This document shows positions 41,498 through 50,420 of a stretch of DNA of 64,000 nucleotides, one piece after another. The DNA lies in assembly GCF_003457605.1 (NCBI RefSeq), contig NZ_QRAN01000011.1, forward strand, positions 1-64,000. The letters run 5' to 3'. The notes beneath the pieces were generated by a model. It had not been told where the DNA came from and searched no databases. It saw only the letters and a list, made by a program, of their open reading frames with translations. Both the position numbers and the translations under genes were made by a program. Origin of the DNA: Seongchinamella sediminis (lineage in GTDB: Bacteria; Pseudomonadota; Gammaproteobacteria; Pseudomonadales; Halieaceae). The first letter of the stretch is position 1, and the number at the start of each line of letters is the position of its first letter.

Positions 41498-42243
41498 TTG
41501 AGCGACTCCAGCAGCGCACTGATGGTGCGCTGCAGGCGTTCCAGGTCGTGCGGCCGCGACAGGCGGTGGTCGCCGTACTTGACCAGTTGTATTTCAACGT
41601 CGCTGCTGGTGAGCTTTTCCGCCAGCAGCAGGGAGCGCTCCCAGGGCACGTCGTCATCACATTGCCCGTGCAGCAGTCGCACCGGCTGGTCGATGGCGAT
41701 TGCGTCGCGCTCCAGCAGACAGTGCTGGCGACCCTCTTCCAGCAGGCCTTTGCCGATGTGGTAAGGCTCACCATCGTCATAACAGTTATCGATGGCACAG
41801 TAACCCGACAGTTCCAGTTGCAGCATTTGCTCCGCTGACAGGCCGCCGCTGGCCAGGGCCGCGGTGAAATCCGGAGCCGCCGCAATGCCCACCAGCCCGA
41901 CCACCCGCGCGGGCCGCGCCAGCGCCAGGTGCAGCATCAGCCAGCCGCCCATTGAAGAACCGACCAGCAGCTGGGGACCGCGGGTGACCTCGTCCAGCAC
42001 CGCCAGCGCATCGTCTATCCAGCGGCCGATAGTGCCGTCCTCGAATCTGCCACTGGAGTCGCCGTGCCCCTGGTAGTCAAAGCGGGTGTACTGCCTGCCC
42101 GTGCTCCGGCACCAGGCGTCCAGGGCCATTGCCTTGTCGCCCTGCATGTTGGAGTTGAAGCCACTGAGAAACAGAATGCCCGGACCGTGGCCCTCAAGGT
42201 GTTGACAGGCAAGATACTCCCCCGCCCCCCGTTGCAGCTTCAT
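41494..42243 (-). CDS. Alpha/beta hydrolase (ABHD10-like thioesterase)
   Basis: The 249-residue enzyme has oxyanion segment LSGFNSNMQGDKA, nucleophile elbow GSSMGG (Ser97), FDYQGHGDSSG after the second strand, acid in GQCDDDVP and base His in YGDHRLS. This pattern is that of ABHD10-type serine hydrolases, known as mitochondrial depalmitoylases, and bacterial relatives. Substrate is unknown; an acyl-thioester or ester is likely. Starts at 42243 within the MBL stop (ATGA) and overlaps the DUF389 start, so the operon is tightly coupled. Confidence 0.85.
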   Translation of the reverse strand: MKLQRGAGEYLACQHLEGHGPGILFLSGFNSNMQGDKAMALDAWCRSTGRQYTRFDYQGHGDSSGRFEDGTIGRWIDDALAVLDEVTRGPQLLVGSSMGGWLMLHLALARPARVVGLVGIAAAPDFTAALASGGLSAEQMLQLELSGYCAIDNCYDDGEPYHIGKGLLEEGRQHCLLERDAIAIDQPVRLLHGQCDDDVPWERSLLLAEKLTSSDVEIQLVKYGDHRLSRPHDLERLQRTISALLESLN

Positions 42244-43181
42244 GCCGACTGCCTCTGCTGCCAGTGGCTCAGCCCCTGGGAGTTGAGCTGCGCGTCGTGA
42301 CGAAACATCTCGCGCATACCGGCCACCTCCATGGTGGGGTTCATTGCCTGGACGCACTGCAGGGAGTAGTCGATGATCGCCTCCTCCAGTTGCTGTGGCT
42401 GGCCGCTGTATTCGATGGCGAGGCCGACATAATCATCGATCTGCCGCAACAGCGACTGCCGCACCCGGTCGCTGTAGGCCAGTTCACCGTAGTGAGTGAG
42501 ATAAATACGCGCCGGGGAGGCAGCAGCGAGCAGGTTGATGGAGGACTTCAGGGCCTCGGGACGAAACTGGCTGGGAGTGGTGGTTGGCATACAGAAGTCG
42601 CCGCCTGGCGTGCGCAACCACTGGTAGGAAATCCCAAACACATCGCCGCTGAACCAGCCCTGGCTTTGCTGGTCCCAGACGCACAGGTGGTGATCGGCAT
42701 GGCCGGGCGTGTGCCGGAGCTGCAGGCGGCGGCCGGCCAGTTCCAGGCAAAGTCCGTCCTCCGCAGCGCGGACCCGACTCTCCGGCACTGGAACGACATC
42801 CCCGTACTGACTGGCGAAGCGGGCGTCGCCAAACACCTGCCGCGATGCGGCAACCAGTTTGCCGGGGTCTATCAGGTGACGCGCTCCCCGCGGGTGGACA
42901 ACCAGCTCTGCTTCCGGAAAGTGTCGCATCATCGCACCGGCGCCCCCGGCATGGTCCAGGTGAACATGGGTGGGGATCACATAGCGCACCTGCCCGGGAC
43001 TGATTGCAAGCGCCTGCAGCAGTTGCAACAGGGCCGGCACACTGTAGATGGTGCCCGTTTCCACCACCGCGCACTCCCTACCCGACTGGACCAGGTAAAA
43101 ACTGGCAACCCCCGGTTCCAGGTAGCCGGTATCTATCCGTGTTATGCCAAATCCGAGATCCTCGGTGACTGGCGGCGCCAT
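42240..43181 (-). CDS. Metallo-beta-lactamase-fold hydrolase
   Basis: The 313-residue protein carries the MBL metal motif THVHLDHAGG (His72, His74, Asp76, His77), then TPGHADHH and GDVFGIS, with a further His in YLTHYG. This complete set supports a two-metal hydrolase, probably of a thioester, lactone or sulfur compound. It is the first gene of the four-gene operon. Divergent promoters with the mechanosensitive channel lie in the 88-bp upstream gap. Confidence 0.88.
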   Translation of the reverse strand: MAPPVTEDLGFGITRIDTGYLEPGVASFYLVQSGRECAVVETGTIYSVPALLQLLQALAISPGQVRYVIPTHVHLDHAGGAGAMMRHFPEAELVVHPRGARHLIDPGKLVAASRQVFGDARFASQYGDVVPVPESRVRAAEDGLCLELAGRRLQLRHTPGHADHHLCVWDQQSQGWFSGDVFGISYQWLRTPGGDFCMPTTTPSQFRPEALKSSINLLAAASPARIYLTHYGELAYSDRVRQSLLRQIDDYVGLAIEYSGQPQQLEEAIIDYSLQCVQAMNPTMEVAGMREMFRHDAQLNSQGLSHWQQRQSA

Positions 43182-43204
43182 GTGCTAATCTCCTGCAATA
43201 ACTT

Positions 43205-43223
43205 ACCTCCACCAGATGGAGGT
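43205..43223. promoter_or_regulatory. Seven-bp inverted repeat in the MBL/channel divergent promoter
   Basis: ACCTCCA (43205-43211) and TGGAGGT (43217-43223) pair exactly around CCAGA. It lies near the middle of the 88-bp gap between the divergent operons, so it may be an operator for both. No cognate regulator is adjacent. Confidence 0.4.
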
Positions 43224-43269
43224 GTCCGGATTATGACCTACACGCCAGCGAGGATAGAACCCAGGGCTC

Positions 43270-46200
43270 ATGAAAGATTACCCAGTCTGTGCGCCAATCC
43301 TGGCCCTGCTCTGTCTACTGGGCCTGTTGCTCCCACATCCGGCTGCTGCGCTGACTTTGGCAGACATCGAGAGCCAACGCAACGCGGTGGCCAACGACAC
43401 CACGATTGACGATGAATCCCGGGCCGAACTGAACGGGCAACTGGACCGCGCCGAGGCCCACTTGCAGGCTGCTGCGGACTTCCGTAATCGCAGGACAAAG
43501 CTGGAAGCAGAGATAGAACGCGCTCCGGAGCAGACCGCACGGTTCGAGCAACAGTTGCTCGATGCCAAAGACGGTGCAGACCAGCCCGAGAGTGCGGTAA
43601 CTGACAGCAGCAGCGCTGCGGAAATCGAGATCCAGCTTACCCTGGCGACAGCCCGGCTCAAGTCACTGACCGAAAGGCGTGACGAGTTGCTCGGCAAGGT
43701 CGATGGCCTGCCCCAGCGACGGGAAGAAATCCGCCAGCGGTTGACCGCGCTGGAAAAAATTATCAGCAGCGACAGCACGGCGCCCCCCCCGGCTGACCAG
43801 TCCACCGAGATGAACACCGCCTGGACGCTGGCGCAGGCGCGGCTGAAAGCCGCAGAGGCGGAGCAGCGCTACCTGGAAAAGGAGATTACCGGGGAAGCCG
43901 CCCTGGCCCAGACCAATGCCGCTGAAAGAGCCTGGCTCGGCAAGGCCATCCTCCAGGCCGAGACTCGCGTGGCAGCGTTGACCGAGGCCCTGGAGAACGC
44001 CAGGGCAACTGCTACCCGGGCTCAGCTGGAAACCACCGCCGAACTGGAGCAACAGCTGCAAAGCCAGGATCCGCAACTGCGTCAGTTCGCCGACAAAAAC
44101 CGACAACTGGCGCGGCTGCTCCAGGATACGGCCACGCTGGCAGATCGCGCCCGCCGCGAGGGCCAGTTTGACGCCGAGCAACTGGAGAGTATCAACCAGG
44201 ACTTCCAGCTGATGCAGCGGCGGCTGCAGGTTGCAGGACGCAACGAAATACTGGGCGAGGTGATGCTTACCCGGCTCGACAACCTGCCTGATACCGCAGC
44301 GATTCGCCAGGAAATCGGGCAACGCAATGAACTGATCGTCGATACCTCATTAACGCAAATCGATATCGAAGAGGAATTTCGCACCCTCAATGAAAGCAGC
44401 GCCTATATTGAGAAGCTGCTCGCCGAGCTGAACCAGCGCGATGAGAACACCGCGAGCCTGGTACGCAAGCTGGTACAACAACGGCTGGAGCTGCTGGAGA
44501 GGAACCTGGCGAGCCTGGGCTCGCTGCTGCGCCTGCTGCTTGACAACAACGACCTGAACCGTGAACTGGTTACAGCCAGCGAGGAATTCGACCAGTTCCT
44601 GCTGGGTAACCTGCTGTGGATTCGCAACTTCGGCCACGTCGACCCGGGCGAACTGGGCCGCCAGCTGGCTGTGCTAAGCCACCCGGAAAACTGGCTCCAG
44701 CTTCCCGCCCAGCTGGTTTCCGGCTACCAGCAGACCGAGTGGTCGGCGCTGCTGCTGTTGCTGGCAATACTCAGTTTTATCGGCCGTCGCCAGCTGCTAC
44801 CGGTGTACGACCGGTTGATCACTCTCCCGCTGCTGCTCAGCACCGCAACCCTGTGGAATATTCTCGCTGCCCTGGGACTGTCGATGCTGCTGGTCCTGCC
44901 CTGGCCACTGTGCATGTACCTGATCGGCTACTTCCTGGAGCAGGCTGAACCCGGCACCCCGCTATCCCGGCCACTGGCGCCGGCACTGATGTTCACTGCA
45001 AGTATCCTGTACCTGTTGCTGCTCACCAGGATGATCGCCAACCGCAAGGGCGTCGGCAGGCGTTATCTCAAGTGGGACGGACGCCGCCTCGATGTGCTGC
45101 GGGAAGAACTCAACTGGGCCGGACCGGTGATGTGCAGCGCCATCCTGCTGGACGTACTCGCCAACGAACTGGATGCCCTGACCAGCGGCGGCCCACTGGG
45201 AGCCATTGGCACAGCCGCAGCGGCCATTACCATGAGTATCTTTTTCATCCGGCTGCTGCGCCGGGGAATCGTTGACGACTCCCCAACCATGCGCTTCGGC
45301 CTGCGCCTGAGCATCGTCATCGCCGCGGTCACCCTTGTACTGCAGGCAATGGGACTAATGTATGCCGCCGACATTTATGTCGCTGCCCTGGCGCGCAGCA
45401 TCGCCTGGGTGATTGCCATCAAGACCATCGGCGACGTCCTGGAACGCTGGTTGCTTATTCTGCGCGCCCGCATGGAACGCAGAGCAAGAGAAGAGCAAAA
45501 AACCCAGGATCATGAATCCGCGGCCGCCGAGCAGGAAGCGGCCCTCGACCTGATGTCACTGTCTGAAGCGCATAACAGGCTGCTCAATATGGCCCGCATC
45601 GTGGCCACGCTGACCGCCCTCTGGTGGCTATGGTCACCCAGCCTGCCCGCCCTGGACCTGCTGGAGTCAATCACTCTGTGGACCATCAGCAACAGCGAAG
45701 GCACCCTGCGGGAGATTACCCTGTTCGACCTGGGCTACAGTTTGCTGGTGTTGATTGCGACCGCCCTGCTGACCCGGCACCTGCCCTCGCTGAGCGAGGT
45801 GTTCATGCGCGAATGGTTCAACATGAGCGCCGGCGCCCGCTATGCCAGCAGTATCCTCCTGCAGTACCTGGTGATTGCCATCGGCGGCTCCATATTCCTG
45901 TTCTCCATTGGCTTTGAGTGGAACAAGGTGCAGTGGCTGGTGGCGGCCATGGGTGTCGGCATCGGCTTCGGGCTGCAGGAAATTGTCGCCAACTTTATCA
46001 GCGGCATCATAATTCTGTTCGAGCGGCCGGTGCGGGTAGGCGACATCATCAGCGCCGGCGGCGCGGAGGGCGTGGTCAAGAAAATCAACCCCCGGGCCAC
46101 CATCCTCGAGACCTTCGACCGCAAGGAACACCTGATCCCCAACAAGGAACTGATTACCGGCCAGGTCGTGAACTGGACGCTGTCCGACGAGGCAGTAAGG

Positions 46201-46533
46201 GTCATCATCCCGGTGGGCATCGCCTACGGTTCGGACGTGCGCCGGGCGATGGCGCTGATGATGGAGGCCGCCGGTGAAGCGGCCAACGTGCTGTCCGACC
46301 CGGAACCGAGGGTCTCGTTCGAGGATTTTGGCGATAACGCCCTGATGCTCTGGCTGCGCTGCTACATCAGCGAGGACCGCATCGGCACCTGGACTGAACT
46401 GCGCACGCTGATCAACGACAAGTTCAACGATGCCGGCATTGTCATTTCCTACCCGCAGCGGGACGTACACCTGGACACCCTGGAACCGCTGCAGCTGGAG
46501 ATTCGCAACCTGGACCAGATCCGGGACAGCTGA
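43270..46533 (+). CDS. Large MscK/KefA-like mechanosensitive channel
   Basis: The 1087-residue protein begins with a signal peptide (ALLCLLGLLLPHPAAA). A periplasmic region rich in Leu/Glu/Gln coiled coil covers about 30-480. About ten TM segments follow (about 490-850). The C-terminal MscS domain starts near residue 890 with MGVGIGFGLQEIVANFISG and RPVRVGDIIS, then the beta domain and a cytoplasmic cage. MscK-type channels open under membrane tension and release solutes on hypo-osmotic shock; E. coli MscK also responds to K+. The stop directly abuts the convergent DUF3604 stop. Confidence 0.9.
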   Translation: MKDYPVCAPILALLCLLGLLLPHPAAALTLADIESQRNAVANDTTIDDESRAELNGQLDRAEAHLQAAADFRNRRTKLEAEIERAPEQTARFEQQLLDAKDGADQPESAVTDSSSAAEIEIQLTLATARLKSLTERRDELLGKVDGLPQRREEIRQRLTALEKIISSDSTAPPPADQSTEMNTAWTLAQARLKAAEAEQRYLEKEITGEAALAQTNAAERAWLGKAILQAETRVAALTEALENARATATRAQLETTAELEQQLQSQDPQLRQFADKNRQLARLLQDTATLADRARREGQFDAEQLESINQDFQLMQRRLQVAGRNEILGEVMLTRLDNLPDTAAIRQEIGQRNELIVDTSLTQIDIEEEFRTLNESSAYIEKLLAELNQRDENTASLVRKLVQQRLELLERNLASLGSLLRLLLDNNDLNRELVTASEEFDQFLLGNLLWIRNFGHVDPGELGRQLAVLSHPENWLQLPAQLVSGYQQTEWSALLLLLAILSFIGRRQLLPVYDRLITLPLLLSTATLWNILAALGLSMLLVLPWPLCMYLIGYFLEQAEPGTPLSRPLAPALMFTASILYLLLLTRMIANRKGVGRRYLKWDGRRLDVLREELNWAGPVMCSAILLDVLANELDALTSGGPLGAIGTAAAAITMSIFFIRLLRRGIVDDSPTMRFGLRLSIVIAAVTLVLQAMGLMYAADIYVAALARSIAWVIAIKTIGDVLERWLLILRARMERRAREEQKTQDHESAAAEQEAALDLMSLSEAHNRLLNMARIVATLTALWWLWSPSLPALDLLESITLWTISNSEGTLREITLFDLGYSLLVLIATALLTRHLPSLSEVFMREWFNMSAGARYASSILLQYLVIAIGGSIFLFSIGFEWNKVQWLVAAMGVGIGFGLQEIVANFISGIIILFERPVRVGDIISAGGAEGVVKKINPRATILETFDRKEHLIPNKELITGQVVNWTLSDEAVRVIIPVGIAYGSDVRRAMALMMEAAGEAANVLSDPEPRVSFEDFGDNALMLWLRCYISEDRIGTWTELRTLINDKFNDAGIVISYPQRDVHLDTLEPLQLEIRNLDQIRDS

Positions 46534-48396
46534 TCAGGGGTGGTACCAGATGGGCGAACTGTAGGCGCGCTCCTGGATGACATCGGGCTGCCCCTCGGCG
46601 CGCTCCAGTTCAAGAGCCACCGCATCATACAGCGAATGCCTGGGGGTGGGTATCTGCAGCACCCGGACGTAGTAAAAGGCGGATTGCTGTGGGTCGAACT
46701 CCGGATCCTCCCAGCGCACGCGCAGAGTGGGTGCGCCAACGCTGTTGCGGTAACGGGCGCTGGCGCGATCCACGCTGTCCGCAAGCGGCGGCAGGCGGCC
46801 GGAGGCATCCACGGCGCGCTCACCCGACCAGGCCACGTTATAGACTTTCTCTCGCGTTTGGCCGTCTTGATCCAGCCAGCCCTTGACGATTTGTATCCGC
46901 TCGAGATTGGCACCGCCGGCATCGCGCTCGGCAATAACAATAAACTCCGGGGAGGCATCACGATCGCCGCGCAGTACCCCGCCCATGGGCACCCCGCTGG
47001 CCACCGCATTCTGGTACAGGGTTTCACTGTCGAGGATGTCGTCGGACCAGCCGTCACCGGCAAAAAAGCGCAGGGCAATCCGCGGACCGGTGGTGGCATA
47101 CACCTCGCGCCGCTTCAGCGCCGCCAGTATCGACTCCCGGGTATTGTCTTCTGCCCACACCGCCGCAAGTCCGGATGCAGACATATCCCAGCCTTTGGGC
47201 GCCCGCCTGTCCGCCACCTCGACCAGCCCCTGCTTGTTAGCCGGGATACTGTCGGCGGCAAACTTGCCATGAAAGTTGTCCTCTTCCGCACCCGCCAGCC
47301 CCGAGTGGGCATCGCTGGAACCAATCAGGCCAAAGCGAAAGGGGTTTTGCCCATGCTGGCTCTCCAGCGCCAGTCCGCTGCGCAGGGCGGAGCGTACGTA
47401 ATCGGCGGCGGACACCGCGTAGGGGGTTTCATCCCGCTGGAGATAAAAATCGAAGGTCTCGAAGTCGGCGAACTCGTCCTCCGGTGACAGCGCGGGATGG
47501 GTCTCGGAATCGCCCTTGATCTGGGTGACTTCCACCACTTTTTCCCAGCGGCTGCGGGCGGCAATATAGTCGCTGGAAAAGGCCTCTCCCCGCAGGCTCC
47601 GGGTGTCGAACATGTAACCCTTGGAGATGTTGGAGTTATGGGGAATGGCGATAAAATCTGCTCCAACGCTGGCACTGGTGGCATCCAGCCAGGCCCAGAG
47701 GTCCTCGGGAAAGGAGCTGTCGAGGAAGCTGTAGGGCAGGTACTGGTTGGCGCTGGCTGCATCACCGTCGGTAATCACGATGCGGTGCAGGTTGGCGCCA
47801 CCACCGTTGGAGCTCCACTCCCAGCCGATCAGCGCGGTAAACTCCCCCGGCGCGTTGTAGGCGTCCGCCGCGGCGGTAATCTCGGCCCAGACCTGGCGCG
47901 AAATATCCGGGTTCGGCGGAATACCCCCCAGCTTGAATCCCTCTTCCGCCACTCGCTCGCCCGCTGCTTTCGGATCCTCGGCTTCGGGCAGGCGCGAGGC
48001 GAACAGCAGCGCGCCCCAGCGGCTATCGATACCAAACTTTATGGCCAGGGAGGATATCCAGGCGTACACAGTGTCCAGCGGCCCCAGGCCCTCGGTAGAC
48101 ACGCCGTGCTCGTAAACATGGCGCACCAGGCCCAGAAATTCGGCGTGGTCTGAAACAACCAGGAAATCCAGCGGGGTACCGATTTGCACCCGCGCACCGT
48201 GGTAGGGATGAACTACCGGCAGGCCGCGGGCATAGCGATATGCCTGGGCGGGGCCAATAGTCTTGTTGCCTATGGTGATGGCATCGAAAGAATTATTGGT
48301 GTGAAGATGGGTATCACCCCAGAGTAAGCGCTTTTCCGCGGCGCCCGTCGCTGTACAGCCGGTCGCCAGGGCCAGCGCCAGAATCAGGTTACGCAT
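46534..48396 (-). CDS. DUF3604 family periplasmic protein
   Basis: The 620-residue protein has an N-terminal signal (LILALALATGCTATGA; TGC may form a weak lipobox). The DUF3604 pattern follows: LLWGDTHLHTNNSFDA, a PHP-like metal-binding motif, then DFLVVSDHAEF, AIPHNSN, GLIGSSDAHSG and YATTGPRI. These resemble PHP-superfamily phosphoesterase motifs, so a metal-dependent hydrolase is likely, but no reaction is established for the family. It is often seen near lipid or steroid catabolism genes, as here. Convergent with the mechanosensitive channel. Confidence 0.85.
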   Translation of the reverse strand: MRNLILALALATGCTATGAAEKRLLWGDTHLHTNNSFDAITIGNKTIGPAQAYRYARGLPVVHPYHGARVQIGTPLDFLVVSDHAEFLGLVRHVYEHGVSTEGLGPLDTVYAWISSLAIKFGIDSRWGALLFASRLPEAEDPKAAGERVAEEGFKLGGIPPNPDISRQVWAEITAAADAYNAPGEFTALIGWEWSSNGGGANLHRIVITDGDAASANQYLPYSFLDSSFPEDLWAWLDATSASVGADFIAIPHNSNISKGYMFDTRSLRGEAFSSDYIAARSRWEKVVEVTQIKGDSETHPALSPEDEFADFETFDFYLQRDETPYAVSAADYVRSALRSGLALESQHGQNPFRFGLIGSSDAHSGLAGAEEDNFHGKFAADSIPANKQGLVEVADRRAPKGWDMSASGLAAVWAEDNTRESILAALKRREVYATTGPRIALRFFAGDGWSDDILDSETLYQNAVASGVPMGGVLRGDRDASPEFIVIAERDAGGANLERIQIVKGWLDQDGQTREKVYNVAWSGERAVDASGRLPPLADSVDRASARYRNSVGAPTLRVRWEDPEFDPQQSAFYYVRVLQIPTPRHSLYDAVALELERAEGQPDVIQERAYSSPIWYHP

Positions 48397-48482
48397 ATCC
48401 GCTCTCTTATGGTTTTAAGCGGATGCTAACACGCGTTGCCGGCCGGGCCTACCAGGCCCTGTTGACACTCACAGACTTGCCC

Positions 48483-49271
48483 CTAACGCCCCTGCCACAC
48501 CGGTGGGCGCTTTTCCAGGAAAGCGGCGGTGCCTTCTGCGGCGTCCTGGCTGTCGATGCAGATGCCCTGCAACTGCGCTTCCTCGGATATGGTCTGCTCG
48601 AGGTCCGCCTCACAGGCCCGGGCCACAGCCTGCTTTGAATAACGCAGGGAAAGCGGCGCCCGGGCTGCCAGTTCCTCGGCCCAGGCCAGAGTCTCCTCAA
48701 GCAATTTCTCGGTGGCCACCACGCGATTGCACAGCCCCCAGTCTAGACACTTCTGCGCGGACAGTTTCTCGCCGGTGGCTATGACCTCGTAGGCGCGCTT
48801 GCGTCCGATAGTACGCACCAGGTGCCAGGTGGCGCCGCCATCGGGAACCAGGCTGATGGCGGCAAAGGCCTGGTAAATGTAGGCATTCTCCGCCATCACC
48901 GTTAGGTCACAGACCATGGCAAAGGCACTGGAAACGCCGGCGGCAGGGCCATGCACGGCACTGATCCAGGGCTTGGGAGCATTGTAGATTTCCAGCATTA
49001 CCGGCTTGTATTCGAGGTTAAGCTGGTCTTCAACCCGCCAGTTGGGATCTTCCATGGGTAATTCCGACAGGTCCGCGCCGGCGCCAAAACCACGACCGGC
49101 CCCGGTCAGTACCACCACGCGGATACTGTCATCCCCATTGACCTCCCTGGCCGCCAGCAGTATTTCCCGGCGCAGGCTGGCGTCAAATGAATTGAGCGCT
49201 GCGGGCCGGTTCATCGTTACCACCGCCACCGGACCCCGGCGCTCGATTTCCACACTCTGGTAATCACTCAT
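48483..49271 (-). CDS. Crotonase-family enoyl-CoA isomerase/hydratase (PaaG-like)
   Basis: The 262-residue protein has the crotonase fold with oxyanion-hole segment GAGRGFGAGADLSEL and VHGPAAGVSSAFA. In classical hydratases two catalytic Glu residues are expected; the first position here is non-acidic (QAFAAISL). The LVPDGGATW motif supplies an Asp (Asp144), as in PaaG-type 1,2-epoxyphenylacetyl-CoA isomerases and enoyl-CoA isomerases. An isomerase role is therefore more likely than hydration. It is the last gene of the minus-strand acyl-CoA operon. Confidence 0.82.
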   Translation of the reverse strand: MSDYQSVEIERRGPVAVVTMNRPAALNSFDASLRREILLAAREVNGDDSIRVVVLTGAGRGFGAGADLSELPMEDPNWRVEDQLNLEYKPVMLEIYNAPKPWISAVHGPAAGVSSAFAMVCDLTVMAENAYIYQAFAAISLVPDGGATWHLVRTIGRKRAYEVIATGEKLSAQKCLDWGLCNRVVATEKLLEETLAWAEELAARAPLSLRYSKQAVARACEADLEQTISEEAQLQGICIDSQDAAEGTAAFLEKRPPVWQGR

Positions 49272-49281
49272 ATGTCAGTCC

Positions 49282-50409
49282 TCAGCCGATGCTGCCGGCA
49301 TTTTTCAGCTCTTCCAGCTCCTGCGCGGCAAAGCCCATATCGGACAGCACCTGCGCGGTGTCGGCGCCGCCAGTGGATCCACCATTCCTGACCTCGGAAG
49401 GCGTACGCGAGAACCGGGGGGCAGGCGCGGGCTGGGTGACACCTTCGACCTCGATGTAGGTGTTGCGGGCCAGGTTTGCCGGATGGGCGGCCGCGTCAGT
49501 GAATTTCAGCACCGGCGCAAAACACACGTCCGTCCCCTCCATCAGTTCACACCACTGGGCCTGGGTTTTCTGCTTGAACACTTCCGTCAGCCGCTGTTTC
49601 ATCTGCGGCCAGAGGCTGGCGTTATTCTGGTCGCCGAACTCTTCCTCCGACAGACCCGCCTTCTGCTTCAGCAGGGCATAGAATTGCGGCTCTATGGAAC
49701 CAATGGAAATATATTCACCATCGGCGCACTCGTAGGTGTCGTAGAAGTGAGCGCCACCGTCCAGCATATTGCTCTCGCGTTTTGTGGCATCCCACAGGCC
49801 CATGGCCTCGAAGCTGTGAAACATCCACATCAGCTGGGCGGCGCCGTCGACCATGGCCGCATCGATCACCTGTCCCTTGCCGGAACTGGCCGTTTCCAGC
49901 AGCGCGGCCAGAACCCCGTTAACCAGCAGCATGCCGCCACCCCCCATATCGCCCACCAGGTTCAGTGGCGGCACGGGTTTTTCACCCGCGCGTCCCATGG
50001 CGAACAGCGCCCCCGTGATGGAAATATAGTTGATGTCGTGGCCTGCCGCCTGAGCCAGTGGCCCATCCTGGCCCCAACCGGTCATCCGGGCAAAGATCAG
50101 TTTCGGGTTGCGTGCCAGGCAGACATCCGGGCCAATACCCAGCTTCTCGCAAACACCCGGGCGAAACGGATCGATGATCACATCCGCGTTCTCTACCATG
50201 CGCAACAGGGTTTCCACCCCCGCCGGGTCCTTGAGGTTGAGCGCCACCGACTTCTTGCCGCGGCTACTCACATCTTTCATTCCCGGACCGCCGCCGGCCC
50301 GGTCGATGCGGATAACTTCAGCGCCCATGTCCGCGAGAATCATTCCCCCCATGGGAGCGGGACCGATGCCCGCCAGTTCCAGTATCGTGTAACCGTTCAA
50401 GGGTCCCAT
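49282..50409 (-). CDS. CaiB/BaiF family CoA-transferase or alpha-methylacyl-CoA racemase
   Basis: The 375-residue protein starts at 50409 after AAGGAG. It opens MGPLNGYTILELAGIGPAP and continues MGAEVIRIDR. The central GHDINYISITGALF matches the alpha-methylacyl-CoA racemase branch of family III CoA-transferases, where His and Asp act in proton transfer. Racemization of 2-methyl-branched acyl-CoA, as in steroid or isoprenoid side chains, is likely. A formal CoA-transferase role cannot be excluded. It lies between the SDR and the crotonase. Confidence 0.87.
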   Translation of the reverse strand: MGPLNGYTILELAGIGPAPMGGMILADMGAEVIRIDRAGGGPGMKDVSSRGKKSVALNLKDPAGVETLLRMVENADVIIDPFRPGVCEKLGIGPDVCLARNPKLIFARMTGWGQDGPLAQAAGHDINYISITGALFAMGRAGEKPVPPLNLVGDMGGGGMLLVNGVLAALLETASSGKGQVIDAAMVDGAAQLMWMFHSFEAMGLWDATKRESNMLDGGAHFYDTYECADGEYISIGSIEPQFYALLKQKAGLSEEEFGDQNNASLWPQMKQRLTEVFKQKTQAQWCELMEGTDVCFAPVLKFTDAAAHPANLARNTYIEVEGVTQPAPAPRFSRTPSEVRNGGSTGGADTAQVLSDMGFAAQELEELKNAGSIG

Positions 50410-50420
50410 AACAAAGCTCC

